Source: Penicillium oxalicum (taxonomy: Eukaryota > Ascomycota > Eurotiomycetes > Eurotiales > Aspergillaceae). Taken from it: DNA of 64,000 nucleotides. Location: the NCBI RefSeq assembly GCF_001723175.1, contig NC_064654.1, forward strand, positions 2,542,001 through 2,606,000, in the 5' to 3' direction. Within the stretch, counting starts at the first letter, position 1; each line of letters starts with the position of its first letter. This document shows positions 47,494-59,608 of the stretch, piece by piece. The notes beneath the pieces are model-generated. The model was not told the origin of the DNA and ran no database searches. It saw only the letters and a program-made list of their open reading frames with translations. The translations under genes were made by a program, and so were the position numbers.

Positions 47494-49530
47494 TCACGCC
47501 CGAGGATCCACCCCGAGAGTGAATTTCCTTTTCTTTTCTGGCGATGGTCCAAGATGAGTCCGTCCCTCTCCAGACGACGCTGGATTTGCACCAAAAGCGC
47601 GTCCACTTGGTATACGCACCACAGCCGCATCTTTCTTTGGAGCTGCAGGGCCAAACGCCAAAGCGCCTGGTCCTGATCTCATCGCTACCACAGCAGAATG
47701 TACATAGTCTTATTGCTACTACTTTCTACTAGGAGTGTTCAATCACTTCAGTGTACCATCTTTGAGAATTCGAGAAATCAGGAGGGACAGTTTGTCAGCG
47801 CATTCGAGGCCCGGGACTTCTGAATCTCTCGGCCATTTGAAGACTCATCAGATCTTCCGCCATTTGTGGAGCGCCTGCCAGTATTGCCCCCCTGCAAAAT
47901 GTCCAAGCTTGCTGGAGCTGAACAGGCCAGCAATCAACCACGTCTGTGGATCCGATAGAGTAGCCAGCAGTAGTCCCACACCACACCATGTGACAGAGCT
48001 CAGAAGCTCCTCGAGACGGAAGACAAACTGTTGGACCTGTAAGGGCCTGTACTCAGTGTACGGGACGGTGTTACTCACGGTCTTACACACACACACACAC
48101 ACACACACATACACACAGGCGACAGTAGGCTGCCATCCCTTTGACTCTGACCTTTCACCCTTTGGGTATTTGTCCCACACCCAGGAGTCATGGAGTTGCG
48201 CCTGGACAGAGAGTCCGGCCGTGGCGTCGCCACAGTCAAGTTTCTCCGGCTTGTTGTGTGCTCTTGAATCCTCAATCGCAAGAGTTCACATACTCATAGT
48301 GCCATGAGTCTTGACTTGCGATCGAAAATCTCGCTTGAGCAAGGTTTCTGGTCAGGGACGGTCAGGCGCTGGCTCCCCATTGAGCATAACATACCACCAC
48401 ACGGCACACAAGCCCTCATCCTGATCGCAGCGGACTAGAGGGGTCCCCCACTAGACCTTAGCAGCGTTGTAACGAGAATAGACTGTGTTTCTCTCGGTCG
48501 GTCGCGGCCCAATTGGACCACGGAGAGAAGCCTGCATTGTGGGATTGGGTGATGAGGTCGACCCTCGTGTACCCAATCATTGCCGATTCTTTATGCCACT
48601 CAGCTAGGTCACTTCGCGTTACCAGTGCGGCTTCAGCTAGGGCGTTGGAACTTGGATCCCCTTCATCAACTGCAGCCTATCGCGTTTCAACTTGAGCTCA
48701 TTGCCGATCGGGGAGAAAAAGCACGCAAGGTCTACCCGTTTGTCACAAGAAATGTCGACAAGCCAGCACATTAGCCGGGGGGGGGGGGGGGTGGACGAGC
48801 TTGAGCTTCGGGACATCTTGAGACCAGTCTCGGGACGGCAGTCATGGGTCTTCTGTTGGGGCCAACCGCAAGGGAACGAAAACAGACTAGATGCGCTTAC
48901 GACAGCCGCCAACCAGGTGAGCCGCATCATTGTCTGTCTGCTTTGTGGCCCGCAAAAGGGCTGTCACGACGTCGATTTGTCCGACTGGTCTGCTTTTGGC
49001 GCCCGTGCGCCGGAGGAAGATGCAGGGAGTGACGGAGGTAGCTAACCATTTAGGGCCTCGGCTTCCGATTTGGTGGTGGCTGGGACGTTGGTCAAGCATA
49101 AGAACGAGAGGCTGGTGGTCAGTGGACCGGGACCATAGAGCCGCTTTCACGTGAGTAAATGTATTGAATGCGAGCTCAGTCACCACCGTGATATTCGTTC
49201 AAATTGCTTGATGTTGTCGAGGTCGGAGACGGGCAGGCGTTCCAAAAAAAATCCCCCCATGGTCGACTCTTCAGTAAAGTCTCGATTCGTTCAAACCATC
49301 CTGATCGGAGCTGCTGTCGACTTTGAACACACCACTCACTACAGTCTGGTCCTCTAGGGAGGTCGCGTAGCTCCAACGATCACGGTAATCCTTCTCACCT
49401 TGTTCACACCGGGTTTTGGCTTCTTTCCCACTCGGGCATCGCGCAGGTCAATGTTCTCGAGCAAGATTCGTTCAAAGAGAGATTTCAAGCGAGCATCTTC
49501 GTTACTGTACAGGTAGAAACAACCATGGAG
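47494..49530 (-). CDS. Probable multi-exon gene, structure unresolved
   Basis: Separate minus-strand stretches read like exons of one gene. The first (about 49530-49413) gives NEDARLKSLFERILLENIDLRDARV and ends AAG/GTGAGA after a CTGTACAG acceptor. A middle one (about 48038-47848) follows TTACAG and reads VQQFVFRLEELLSSVTWCGV, then LSDPQTWLIAGLFSSSKLGHF. The last (47691-47494) ends ALAFGPAAPKKDAAVVRI, KKRKFTLGVDPRA and TGA. The parts between could not be joined in phase. I recognise no family. The span includes a CA repeat and a G15 tract, which would fall in introns. Confidence 0.33.
48085..48109. repeat. AC dinucleotide repeat
   Basis: About 12 AC units. They lie just upstream (minus strand) of the TTACAG acceptor of a likely exon, so in transcript sense this is a GU-rich intronic tract. 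Confidence 0.8.
48777..48791. repeat. Poly-G tract (15 bases)
   Basis: Uninterrupted G run within the unresolved minus-strand gene region, where the transcript would carry C15. Confidence 0.7.
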
Positions 49531-49614
49531 GAGAAATGACACCAAAACGGAGATTTCGATTCAATGCCAGACGAAACAGTTATTTGACACCGGTGACATT
49601 GACAGCGAATAATT

Positions 49615-50270
49615 TCAGGATTGTTGCTCCTGGTTGACCAAGGCCAAGAACTCCATAAAGGCGACTGCTTTGGGTCCAGTCTCCGTTCCTGCTTCACAAT
49701 CCTGTCGGAGCTTGCGCACTTTGCCCAATCCCCGGTTAAATCCTTTCTCTGCTGTCCAGGTACCCCTACTGCGCCGTGAAGGACCGCGGCCTCCTCTTCC
49801 ATGTGGCCGTCCCCTCGTCGGAGGAGTATACCACTCCTGCCACTCCTCTTCTTCCGTCGCATGGTAGATTTCGTACAATTGGCTTCGAAGATCGGGGTAT
49901 CGTGATAAGAGGGCTTGGAGCTCGGTCGAGGAGGCGAGATTCGCGGCGTGACTCTCGCTCGTCTTAGTACCAGAAGTCTCTGCGGTGGATTTGTTGTCCT
50001 CAGTTGCACCAAAGATAGCGGCACCAGGTGGTGTGTTGGATGTGGTCGGCTCGTCGTTTGTAGAGGCAGGTTTAGGAGCACAGTATATTTTATGAGATTG
50101 GGTGCAGACGAGAGAACAGCTAGAGATAGACTCGTTAGAATAGCCTGATACTCAAATACGAGGAGCTGTTTGGGAACTGCAAATCAGTAGGTCGCGTACC
50201 TCATGAGAGAACATATCGGACAACGATATTTAGACGGTTCTGTCGAGCACACCTCGCAGACACCGGGCAT
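49615..50270 (-). CDS. HIT-type zinc-finger protein
   Basis: Exon 1 (50270-50200) and exon 2 (50119-49615) join over an 80-bp intron (GTACGC donor, CTCTAG acceptor, phase 2) to give 191 residues. The N-terminus is a zf-HIT finger: CEVC at 5-8, CPIC at 17-20, CSLVC across the splice, then H and C (SHKIYC). After a Thr/Ser linker come ELQALLSRYPDLRSQLYEIYHATEEEEW and the basic GRGGRGPSRRSRGTW stretch, then LGKVRKLRQDCEAG. This layout resembles fungal Hit1/ZNHIT3-like proteins that help box C/D snoRNP assembly; that role is family knowledge. Both exons were pieced together from separate frames, and the cysteine pattern supports the join. Confidence 0.82.
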
Positions 50271-50732
50271 CTTGTTAATTCAGATGGAAATACGAATGAC
50301 ACTCCGGTTTGAGAACGCCTTTCACATTGGGCATGCTGTTCCTCAACTCTCTGCAGCCGTGATTTCTGAGAGGCCAATCTTGCTCTAAAGCTGGGTCAAT
50401 GGGCAAATCTAGACGATGCGGCTAGTAAAGTGCATGTGCTGCCTCAGGCTGGCACCTGACGATCCTGCTCAATTCGGTATCAGCAAAAAGATCTGCCTGA
50501 GACTTTCATTTGTCCACCCCGGAGGTTCAGGCATCCCAGGATGAATAATGATGGCGACCTCTGCACCCGACACCGTCCCCGGACATGTAATTTGTCATCA
50601 ACAATGGTCCCGATCATGTGACTGCGAAATTGCGTCAGAGTCGGTGGGAGTTTATCGCCGCAATAATTCCTTTCTGAGCATAAACAATTAACATTTCTTG
50701 CAAATTTAGAATCATCCCAATCAAGCCACACA
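50271..50732. promoter_or_regulatory. Divergent promoter between zf-HIT gene and NFU1
   Basis: A 460-bp stretch between divergent start codons. No TATA box is evident. No gene is present. Confidence 0.4.
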
Positions 50733-51876
50733 ATGTCTGCTCGACTGACATCAACGAAACTTCTCCGACAAGCTTTGAGCAGTACTCGGCGCACCCTCCT
50801 CGGCGCCGAGGTCTGCTCACGAAATGCCGGCGCCGCGACATTCGGCGCATACCGAAACGTTTCTAGCGCTGCCCGCCTGCCGACCCTGACAGCATCGGAA
50901 ACTCGCCGTCGGCCTACTGTACGGCCATATCAGCAGCCTGTGATTCAAAATGGAGCCAACGGCATGTCACCGACGAGCAAGCGCACCATTTTCATTCAAA
51001 CAGAGAACACACCCAACCCTGATGTAAGTTTGATCGGAGAATGTGTCTGAAGAATGAGAATCAGATCAAGACGACTCACTACTATCACTCCACAGGCTTT
51101 GAAGTTCATCCCCAACCATCGCGTCCTTCCTGAAGACTTTCCGACTACTTTTCTCGAGTATCTCTCCCCGCGCTCCACACTCTCTCCGCCCCATCCCTCC
51201 CCACTCGCTGCCAAGCTGCTCGATGTTGAGGGGGTGACTTCGGTCTTCTACGGTCCCGATTTCATCACCGTCACCAAGTCCAGTGATGCGCAGTGGGCGC
51301 ACATCAAGCCCGAAATATTCAGCTTAATTACGCAAGCCGTGACCGCTGGTGAGACAATCGTCACCACCGTGGAGTCTGTCAATGCGGATGGTACACAGGA
51401 CAGCGCAAGCGACTCTTTGTCTTACAACGAGGATGATGACGAGGTCGTCAGCATGATCAAGGAACTTCTGGAGACTCGCATTCGACCAGCGATTCAGGAA
51501 GACGGAGGAGATATTGAGCTGAGAGGCTTCGAGGACGGAATCGTGTTGCTCAAGTTGCGAGGTGCATGCCGCACCTGCGATTCAAGTACTGTGACCTTGA
51601 AGAACGGTATCGAGTCGATGCTGATGCACTACGTAAGTCTCTTGTCCCTGACCTCTGTCTGCATTTGCTTCTCAACCTCGTGTCTTCTGGCATTCCCGAT
51701 TCCCGCGTTCTGACAATTGTGTGACTCTCTAGATTGAAGAAGTGAAGGGTGTGGAGCAAGTGATGGATCCCGAGGAGGAGATTTCCATGCACGAATTTGC
51801 CAAGTTCGAGGAGAAGCTGCGTCAGCAGAAAGGCGCTGGTGCCACCGCCAGCAGTCCCATCGACACTGCACCATAG
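50733..51876 (+). CDS. NFU1: Mitochondrial iron-sulfur scaffold Nfu1
   Basis: Exons 50733-51023, 51096-51632 and 51733-51876 (introns 72 and 100 bp, both with GTAAGT donors, phase 0) give 323 residues. An Arg/Ser/Thr-rich N-terminus acts as mitochondrial presequence. The Nfu N-domain starts IFIQTENTPNPDALKFIPN and includes LLDVEGVTSVFYGPDFITVTK. The NifU-like C-domain has VVSMIKELLETRIRPAIQEDGGDIELRGF and the cluster-binding GACRTCDSS (CXXC). Nfu1 passes 4Fe-4S clusters to lipoate synthase and other mitochondrial enzymes. Confidence 0.95.
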
Positions 51877-53954
51877 AGGTCGTTCTCGATGAAGGCATCT
51901 AGACAGGTGGATACATGGTGGCTCTCAATGTGGCCTCCTCGCGGGGCCAAAAGTCTGTATATTATGAGTCTGGCAGCAGCACCAATGGCAAATTTTCAGT
52001 ACTAACGCGCTATACGTATGAACAATCATGGTTGAGGTCCATGCCGCTCTCTATTCATGTCATACATATGCCGGCGGTCTCGACATGTATTGACCTTGTC
52101 ATCGCAAATTCAACAAGCAACCCCGCTGTACTTGAATGGATAATGACCTTCCATGGGCCTCGGATGCGCACGATGGTCTTTCTGATACCAAGCTCACACA
52201 TCACATGTGCTACGGTCATTGCGAGAGAGAGAAAAAGGGGGGGTGTCTCTGTCTAAAATTTGATGGTGTCGCATCCGTCGAGCGGGTCACGCCTCAGGCG
52301 TCTCAGGGCTCTCCTATTGGAAGCTAGATAGGATGTGTTTCAAAAATTTGTCTTCAATTTCATCACCATGTAGGCTTCGAGGCCAGAATGGCTTAGCCTA
52401 GTGTGGAGCTTGATCTTCGAGCAGTGCGACTGTGATAAACCCGACTACGGTGGTGGGACCTGGTACTACATCCTAGATCCATTGCGAACATCATCAAACT
52501 TACCACGATATTGAGCCGCCTCCCTTGATTACTATCTGCGCCGAATATGTTATACAGTATTGTCTGGACTTTTCTTTCAAGCCTCGCCTGCCTTTTTACC
52601 CCGTCGGCGGTACATAGGGCACCCCATCCTCTCCGTCTTCCCCCGACGTCAACCGGCCCCGCCAACCTGACTGTACTCCTCCCAGGTGCACAAACCCATA
52701 TGGTTGGTAGCAATGCAGCCATGGTTGTTCGATCAGCAAATGTCCCGTGATGCCCCCCCTCGGCTGGGTCGTGACAATAAAGCAGAGGGTCCCGGGTGTC
52801 TTATCTCGGTCGAAAGCGAAGAGACGTATGCAATGCAGCGATTGGTGGACTCAAGACTACAGTACTCATATGTCAAAGAAGAGAGTCAATCGTGGTGTTG
52901 CCTGATGTTTGAAGCATCTCACTTTGCCTCGGATATACATAACAACCTAGCTAGGAAAGGGAAGGGGGGGGGATAAACTATTTTGAGAATGCGCAGGAAG
53001 AACCTGCAAACAAGGTTAGTGCCGGTCACTTGCGGGTCAGCGGCCATAGCTCTACGTATTGTGTGTAAAATGAAAAGATGTGTATTGTATGCATTGGTGA
53101 CTCGCAGGCTCGTCCGTTGATTGCTCGTTTGTTTAGTGACGATGGAGATTACGGTAAAAAATGATCTACTGTAGGTTGAACTCATCGCTCATCTGCAGTA
53201 TGACCCAAATCGATGGACTGGTGGTACAATACATGGATTATTTCCTGATCAATCGAACTGGCACAAAGCCATTCCACCCCCGGTCCGCACATCCGTCGAA
53301 CAGCCGAAACGGTCGGTGGTTGTGGTCTGCATGACTCCGGACAGCCCGGACAAAAAGGGCAGCTGGACAAGAGCGTGCCTGGAAACACGCCGGTAGTGTA
53401 TGTCGGTGGGCGATGGGATCTAGATGGAGGTGTGTGTATGCGGATCAACCGACCCCACCAAGTTGACAACCTGTCCGGCGCTCGGGGGGTCCCGCTATCC
53501 TCAGTACCGTCACCATTTGGCAGGTGAATGATAATCAAGACTCAGTAGTGATGCACTTGCGTCCAAGAGAACTGAGGAACTCCCCTGATGCTGATGACTC
53601 GGCCCAGTCCAGATCCTTTCATTCTGGATGCAATTTGCGGCGCAAGTGGGGAGATCCATGCCCTGCATGAGCTTTCCCCGCAAATTGAAATGGTCCCGCG
53701 AGTCTAGACGAGGTCGATTACGTTGAGTGCTCGTGACCGGCACCGAACCAGTGACCAAAGGTCCAGTTGTCTCTCTCTCCCTCGTGGTGAAGGTCATGGT
53801 AATGTTTACAGTACTTTCTGTGTATGTGTACGAGTGGTAGCTGACCTCTTGTTGAGCTGATTCAATTCATGATTGATTATTTAGGAATCTTCTATACAGG
53901 TAGACCCTAGACAATTAATCTTCCGGCATGTTGATCCCGCTTGTGAGTAAGGGA

Positions 53955-53970
53955 GGGGGGGGGGGGGGGG
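53955..53970. repeat. Poly-G tract (16 bases)
   Basis: Uninterrupted G run in non-coding DNA, preceded by GGGA and followed 28 bases later by a C run of about nine. The two could pair as a hairpin. Confidence 0.7.
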
Positions 53971-54288
53971 AACAACCTCGACAAGACGAGGGGCAGGCCC
54001 CCCCCGCAACTATGTGTGCAGAGAAATGGGGGTAAAGGTGCAGACGAAAGCAGGCGAACCGTGCGAATATGCATGGTTAGCATCATACAACAATAGAGGG
54101 GGCGAAGGACCACGGGCCAGGGAATTTATGCTAGTGTGTCAATCATGCAATGTTTGCTCATTACGCCATGTGTGACGGCTGGTGGCAATAAGTCGGTTCC
54201 GTTCGTGGGCACTTTACATGCTGAAGAGTAGTACTTTATCCTCGTCTTCGGTCGGAGTTCTGAATGATTGAATGGAAGCTTTCTAATC

Positions 54289-54314
54289 ATATATATATAT
54301 ATATATATATATAT
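54289..54314. repeat. AT dinucleotide repeat
   Basis: About 13 uninterrupted AT units in intergenic DNA. Confidence 0.85.
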
Positions 54315-55478
54315 TGTTCATTGCTATTTTTGAAGCGGGTTGATAGTGGTTCAGGTGTATGCAATAGATAATGTGCCGACTACTACTATCTGGCTGTTCA
54401 CAACTTTATGGCGCATCTTCACCAGTTCACCCGAGACGATCGTCGGGGGTTCAGCCTTCTACCAGGTTAAGTTCTTCGGTCATTCCAGTCCCACCACGAC
54501 CGAAGGAGGCTAAGAATTGAGAACCCACTCGCCCCACCGTGACCCAAACTGCGACTCTGGTCCAATACGACACTACTCGGTGCCCTGTGAGCCTTCTATC
54601 CTCGTGAGAACCCGTGGAGGAGTGATTGACCGACTCTCGTGTGTGCAAGAGATGATTGCCTCCTGGTAATTCATCTGATTGAACGGTCATCAGAGAGATG
54701 ACATCCTGATGTTCAACCAGGGAGATCGCAAGGACGAGGATCTCTCGCTCGTGCGCCTTTCAGTACACCCCACACCCTCAGTACTAGAGAGTTACTGCAG
54801 GTACTCCTACTGTCTTACATACAGATTGGGTTTCTCCTGGCCTTTACCACGAACATTTCCCGGTACAAATAGATGCACAGATAGTGAATAAACTACTGCA
54901 ATTCGGAATAATCTGAATGATCCGAATGACCAGAGTACCAGATAGTGATAGACCACCAAAAGACACCCGGGTCAAGACGAGTCGACTCCAACTGCGTGAG
55001 GATCCCTTTCACTTGTGACCCACAGTAGGGCACTGCGCCCGTCGACGGGTACACTACTACTAATACCTGCAGCAGTCATCCGTTTCCTACCTCTCCTAGT
55101 GGCTGCGATCGGGTCAGTGCCCCGGTGGAGGGTGCCACCAAGCGCCGTGGAATCATCGGTCGCCTGCTCGACCGGAGGAGTTATGTACTGCACTACGGGA
55201 CGAGATACTGGAGCGTCGACCGCGGACAAGCTACGGATGATCGTGGTTGGTCCGTGTCCCCTGAACATCGGGCCAGCGTTGCCAGATCCGTGAGGTCTGG
55301 TCTCCCCCGTTTTTTTTTACCCCAGTTCCGCTGCACTATCGCCCCCTCTCTCCTCTCTCCGCTAAGCTACGACCTTTCTTGCTCTTTGCTCCAACATCCT
55401 CCTCGGTGACCTCGACTGTTCCTTTTCTTCTCGAAATCTCCTCTCTATCATTCCCGCCCGGAAAACTATTGCGACTTC

Positions 55479-56943
55479 TTGGATTGTCTCTTCCCCCCCC
55501 CCCCCCTCCCTCGGCCTCTGATATCCCTTTCGACATTATGCGCCGCCCGTAACGGGTCCACGGTTGCTCCAAAACGTCATCCACTTGCTGGTCACGCTAC
55601 CCGCTGCTCACAGCCTTCCCAAAGCATTCGCGGGCTGGATCTCATCATCATACGATCTTCACACGATCGGCCCTCTGTACCGAAGCGTGCTGCACCATTG
55701 TATCCGTCTCTCTTCTCTACCATTTTACAAGACCACTCGTGCCCCCCCTCTCCCCCTCCCGCCTACTCGCGCGTTCGATTCCCATTGCGCTCTGCGCGGC
55801 GCAATTCATCGGAGTGCATCTCGTACCACTGCCTTTCAGACTCCCATATCGCGCACAGGATACCCGGCCATTCTCACGAAGCACGCGAGATCACCGCGAG
55901 CATCGCGAACTGGTCTAGTCTCATTCTCCACCTTCCGTCACGGTAGAATCGCAGAGGTCGCAGATAGCTCATTTTTGATTGCACGTGGCACGTTCGTCAT
56001 AGAGTGGTGAGTATAGTGCATTCGTCTTGATTCATTTGTAGGGGTTTTTGTTCCCCTGACCGGCGCATGATGGACTAACGATTCCCGCAGTCTAGAAAGT
56101 GAACGACAACTAGACGACGCACCTCCACCGGTTACTCACACGAACTCCTTTCGCGTTGTCGACAAAACCTTCCTGCGACCCTCATCCTGTGAGTCTCGGG
56201 TGGACATCTGTCGCGGCTTGAGATCGCTGGTTTGCGAGGTGAGTGCTCGATGTGGAATGAGACTGCGAGCTTGCTTGCTCCGCCAGCCTGTCCTCCCACC
56301 TGCTTCCACCCCAACTTTTGTTCATTACGCCACGCTGCCTTTTTCCATCCCCATCCGATCTGCTGGTCTCGCAGAGGATATCTCTGATGAGTTGCCTGCC
56401 ACCAGGCGATTGACCGGTGACGAATCACTTTCTCGAAGTGCATTCATCTGATCGCGACTGGTTTATCACACTGTATTTTTGGGTACACCTTGATGTCGAT
56501 AGTCGGCTCCCGCATGTTTTCTTCAACCCGATTGAGCCTCCGATCGTTCTTCCCCATCACTTTACTGCACTTCTTAGACTTTCTTTTGAGTTAAGGCCCT
56601 CGATTTGGTTCCGAGTCCCGAGCTCATATCAACAGTTTAAGAAGCAAAACTGATCATTTTCTCGACTAGGATTGAACGCTCCGCAGCGCAATCACGCTCC
56701 TGCATATTGCCTGTCAGAGGGTCGAAGTCCCTCTTTGTCGGCGGCAACTTGGCTTGTCTAAATCCGAGTTGTGTCATCGACATCATCATTTCTTGCGTGC
56801 TAAGAAACCCTCCCACTTCCCTAAGTCAGTGTTGAATCCTCTTTCATAACATGATGCGTGACCTCTCCATCTGTGTGCAGGTTTCCTCCTTTCCTTGCCC
56901 CGTCAGCAGATACTGACCTCTCTCTAGTCTCTGATCATACACA
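55479..56943 (+). promoter_or_regulatory. Long pyrimidine-rich leader of the PSP1-domain gene, with spliced-leader signals
   Basis: The 1.4 kb before ATG 56944 is C/T-rich and contains what look like 5' UTR introns. One is 56007-56090 (GTGAGT donor, GACTAAC branch site, CCCGCAG acceptor). Another could run from the GTGAGT at 56239 to the CAG ending at 56880. A C14 tract lies at 55493-55506. Some frames here are open for over 100 codons but are low-complexity; they are more likely upstream ORFs than a separate gene. Confidence 0.45.
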
Positions 56944-59608
56944 ATGGCCGCCCCATTCAATAAGAACAGCGCTCCGTCGCAATCCAGTGCGCCCCCATCC
57001 TCGGGAACAACCGCGACTGCTCGACTGGAACGGACTCATCCAGGAGTACGTCGATCAACGCCCGACTCCGATGCGTTGGCTTCGTCGGATGACGATGGTG
57101 ACCACATTGCACCTAATACCATAGCTCCCCCAACGAAGCCCGTGCGCAGAACATCGTGGTTGAATGAGATTCCACTGTCGGCCCAGCGCAAGCATTCTCT
57201 ACCAGGAGGCCCTTTGACTTCTGGGCCCTCTAATCCCGCCAGCCCTTCGAGCGAGCAAGGTCCATGGGTCTCCAGCACAACCAGTCCAGGTCTGACTGGA
57301 TCCTTCAACTGGAACCAAGGTGGCGGCAGCTCCTTTCCCTGGAGCAACGCCATCTGGAATTCAGAGTCTCGAAAAGAGCCTCCCTCGCGCCTGTCTGAGC
57401 TCGTGCCCTCTCCCACGATGACCACCCCGACACTTGCGAGTAGCACTTTGGGCGAAGAGTTGTTCAGTCCGGTCACTCGCACGACCTCGGGTGAATCAGC
57501 CATTCCGTTCTCCATCCCCCTGCATCCCACTCCGAAGACTTATCGCTCGCAATCGTACTCTGTCGGCCAGATGGATCCCGAATATTTGGCGATGATGACC
57601 AGCAAGCACGGTGCTGGTGCCCAGTATCTTGTGAACCGTGCGCGGGGACCGAGTCAACTGGCGTCGGGACAGCCTCGCGCATCGAGGCCTAGCGTCTTGG
57701 GCGAACTGGGCCACGACCCGGCCATGCTTGGCCGTGTCCGGGAAGACGATGATGACGAGAGCCCTCCCGGCTCCAACGACGATTCCAGCTTCTCTGCCAG
57801 TCAGGCTCGCACCATTGAGCAACTCGCCCGAGAGAACGCTATTCTACGCCAGCAAGCCGCCGCCGGAAACCTGGACGGCCGTTTCCGTGATCGGGCATCT
57901 TCATCTGCGGGTGTCATCAATGGTCTCCACACGGCTCACCGTCTTCGAAGTGGCCTTCCAGAAGAGGAGGTGGCAGTCGAAGAGCTTGGCGAATTGCGAG
58001 ACATTCAAGGATACGGCAACATGCGTGGCGGAGCAAGACGTCGATTTTCGGAGCATTCGGCGAACCTGGAACCTCAGTTTGCCGCGTTGTCTTCGCCTTT
58101 GGAAAATCGAGCCCTGGAGAATGTGCGGAAGGCGCATTGGCAAACTTCCCTGGGCTTCCCGGGTGCTGCAGATTTGCCCCAGAGCCGTCGCCACTCCTTC
58201 GCAGATATCCCTGTCCGGCATGGCTCAATTCCCTCCCTTGACACTCACGCGGCAGCAGCTGCAGCAGCCGCTGCTCGCGCTGCTTCGGGAGAACGAGATG
58301 ATGGCTATGGTCATCTGAATGACTACCCGGCCTCGCCCTTGCAAGCCCGTGAGTCTTCACGATACCTTTCCTTCCCCTCTGTTACTGACGCAAATCTTTC
58401 AGAGCCCTACTATTCACGTGAACAAACCCTGCGTAACGACGGCACCTCCGGCATTCCTGCCCCTGTCAACCAATACGCCCTTTCAGGCAGTTACGGTCGC
58501 CAGCCAGCCGGCTTCTCTCAGGGCCCGCAGCTTCTTTACGTTGTGACATTCAAGTGTCACCGAGCAGATGTCTTCTACATCCAAGAAGATACTGGTCTTC
58601 AGGTGAAAGCTGGTGACCTCGTCATCGTTGAAGCTGACCGAGGTACCGATTTGGGCACCGTCCAACACGCCAACGTCTCTCTTCAAAAGGCCCGGGAGCT
58701 CAAACAGCAGTACGCGGAAGAGCATTACAAGTGTCTGATGATGTTTTCGCGCCAGGGTCAGCTTGAAGGATTCAATCCAAGCGGCACTGGATTCGGCCCA
58801 CGCAGTGCCATGGGAGGCATGGGACCCCATGCTCATGGGGTGCAGGAAACCGCCGCGGAGATCAAACCCAAACTGATCAAACGTCTGGCTCAACAACACG
58901 AGATCCTTACACTTCGCGACAAGGAAGGGAACGAGGCCAAAGCCAAGCGAGTTTGTCAGCAGAAAGTGGTTGATCATCGTCTTAACATGGAGATTCTGGA
59001 TGCCGAATTTCAAATGTAAGCCGAGACGTTGTCTTTCGCATCTGGTTCGACTCGTGCTAACCGACTTTGCTGTATTCAGGGACTGGAAAAAACTTACCTT
59101 CTATTACTTTGCCGATTCGTACATCAACTTCAACTCCTTGGTTACCGATCTGTTCAAGATTTACAAAACTCGAATCTGGATGTCCGCGATCAACCCTGCC
59201 TCGTTCGTGACACCACCCACGGCAGGCTTGTCGGGCTCGTCTGTTGGCATGAGTAGCCAGGCCTACAATCCAGACCCAGCTCACTATGACCGCCGCCTTC
59301 AATCTCACGCTCGGGGATACCCCGTGCCCCGCGAGGACGTCACGCGCGAAGGGATGGCAACCCCGGTTGGTCTGGTCCAAACTCCGTATGCGGACACCTA
59401 TTCCGCCTTTGCTCCGTCCGCTCGGCCGTACGAAGCACCAGCGGCCGCTGATTCCTTTGGTCCTTACTCACCAACCAACTTTGGGCCTATGGAAACGGGC
59501 CTCTCTGACTATTCGGCCGCCGGTATGACTCCCACCGGCCCAGTCCGCATGCCCACGGCGCATGGCGAATGGGTCAGCCGTTTCCAAGGACTTTCGCTGA
59601 ACTCTTGA
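56944..59608 (+). CDS. PSP1 C-terminal domain protein
   Basis: Exons 56944-58348, 58403-59015 and 59080-59608 give 848 residues. The first intron (54 bp) has GTGAGT, TTACTGAC branch site and TTTCAG but is also open and divisible by three; the second (64 bp) is conventional. The first 500 residues are Ser/Pro-rich with a short coiled coil (ARTIEQLARENAILRQQ) and an Ala run. The conserved PSP1 domain covers LLYVVTFKCHRADVFYIQ, GDLVIVEADRGTDLGTV, PKLIKRLAQQHEIL, RVCQQKVVDHRLNMEILDAEFQMDWKKLTFYYFADSYINFNSLVTDLFKIYKTRIWM-type segments. Yeast Psp1 was found as a polymerase suppressor and this domain also occurs in bacterial RicT; the fungal function is uncertain. Confidence 0.9.
58349..58402 (+). 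other. In-frame 54-bp intron in the PSP1-domain gene
   Basis: GTGAGT donor, perfect CTGAC branch site and TTTCAG acceptor. It has no stop codon and is divisible by three, so retention would add 18 residues (ESSRYLSFPS and onward). Confidence 0.8.

Larger units (their letters stand above)
51877..55478. other. Gene-poor 3.6-kb region with simple repeats
   Basis: No supported gene. It contains a G16 tract (53955-53970), a nearby C9 run (about 53998-54006) and an AT repeat of about 13 units (54289-54314). Open frames on both strands are short and motif-free. Confidence 0.45.

Noticed and set aside
49413..49614. Extension of the zf-HIT gene by a further exon (NEDARLKSL...)
   Set aside because: No donor in the right phase before the TGA at 49615, and the zf-HIT protein ends naturally there.
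53510..53797. Minus-strand peptide with LPTCAANC, possible CFEM protein
   Set aside because: Only two of the expected eight cysteines occur in the right spacing, and no signal peptide precedes it.
55564..56010. 149-codon plus-strand frame in the PSP1 leader
   Set aside because: Low-complexity, no homology sense, crosses into a strong intron donor at 56007; treated as leader.
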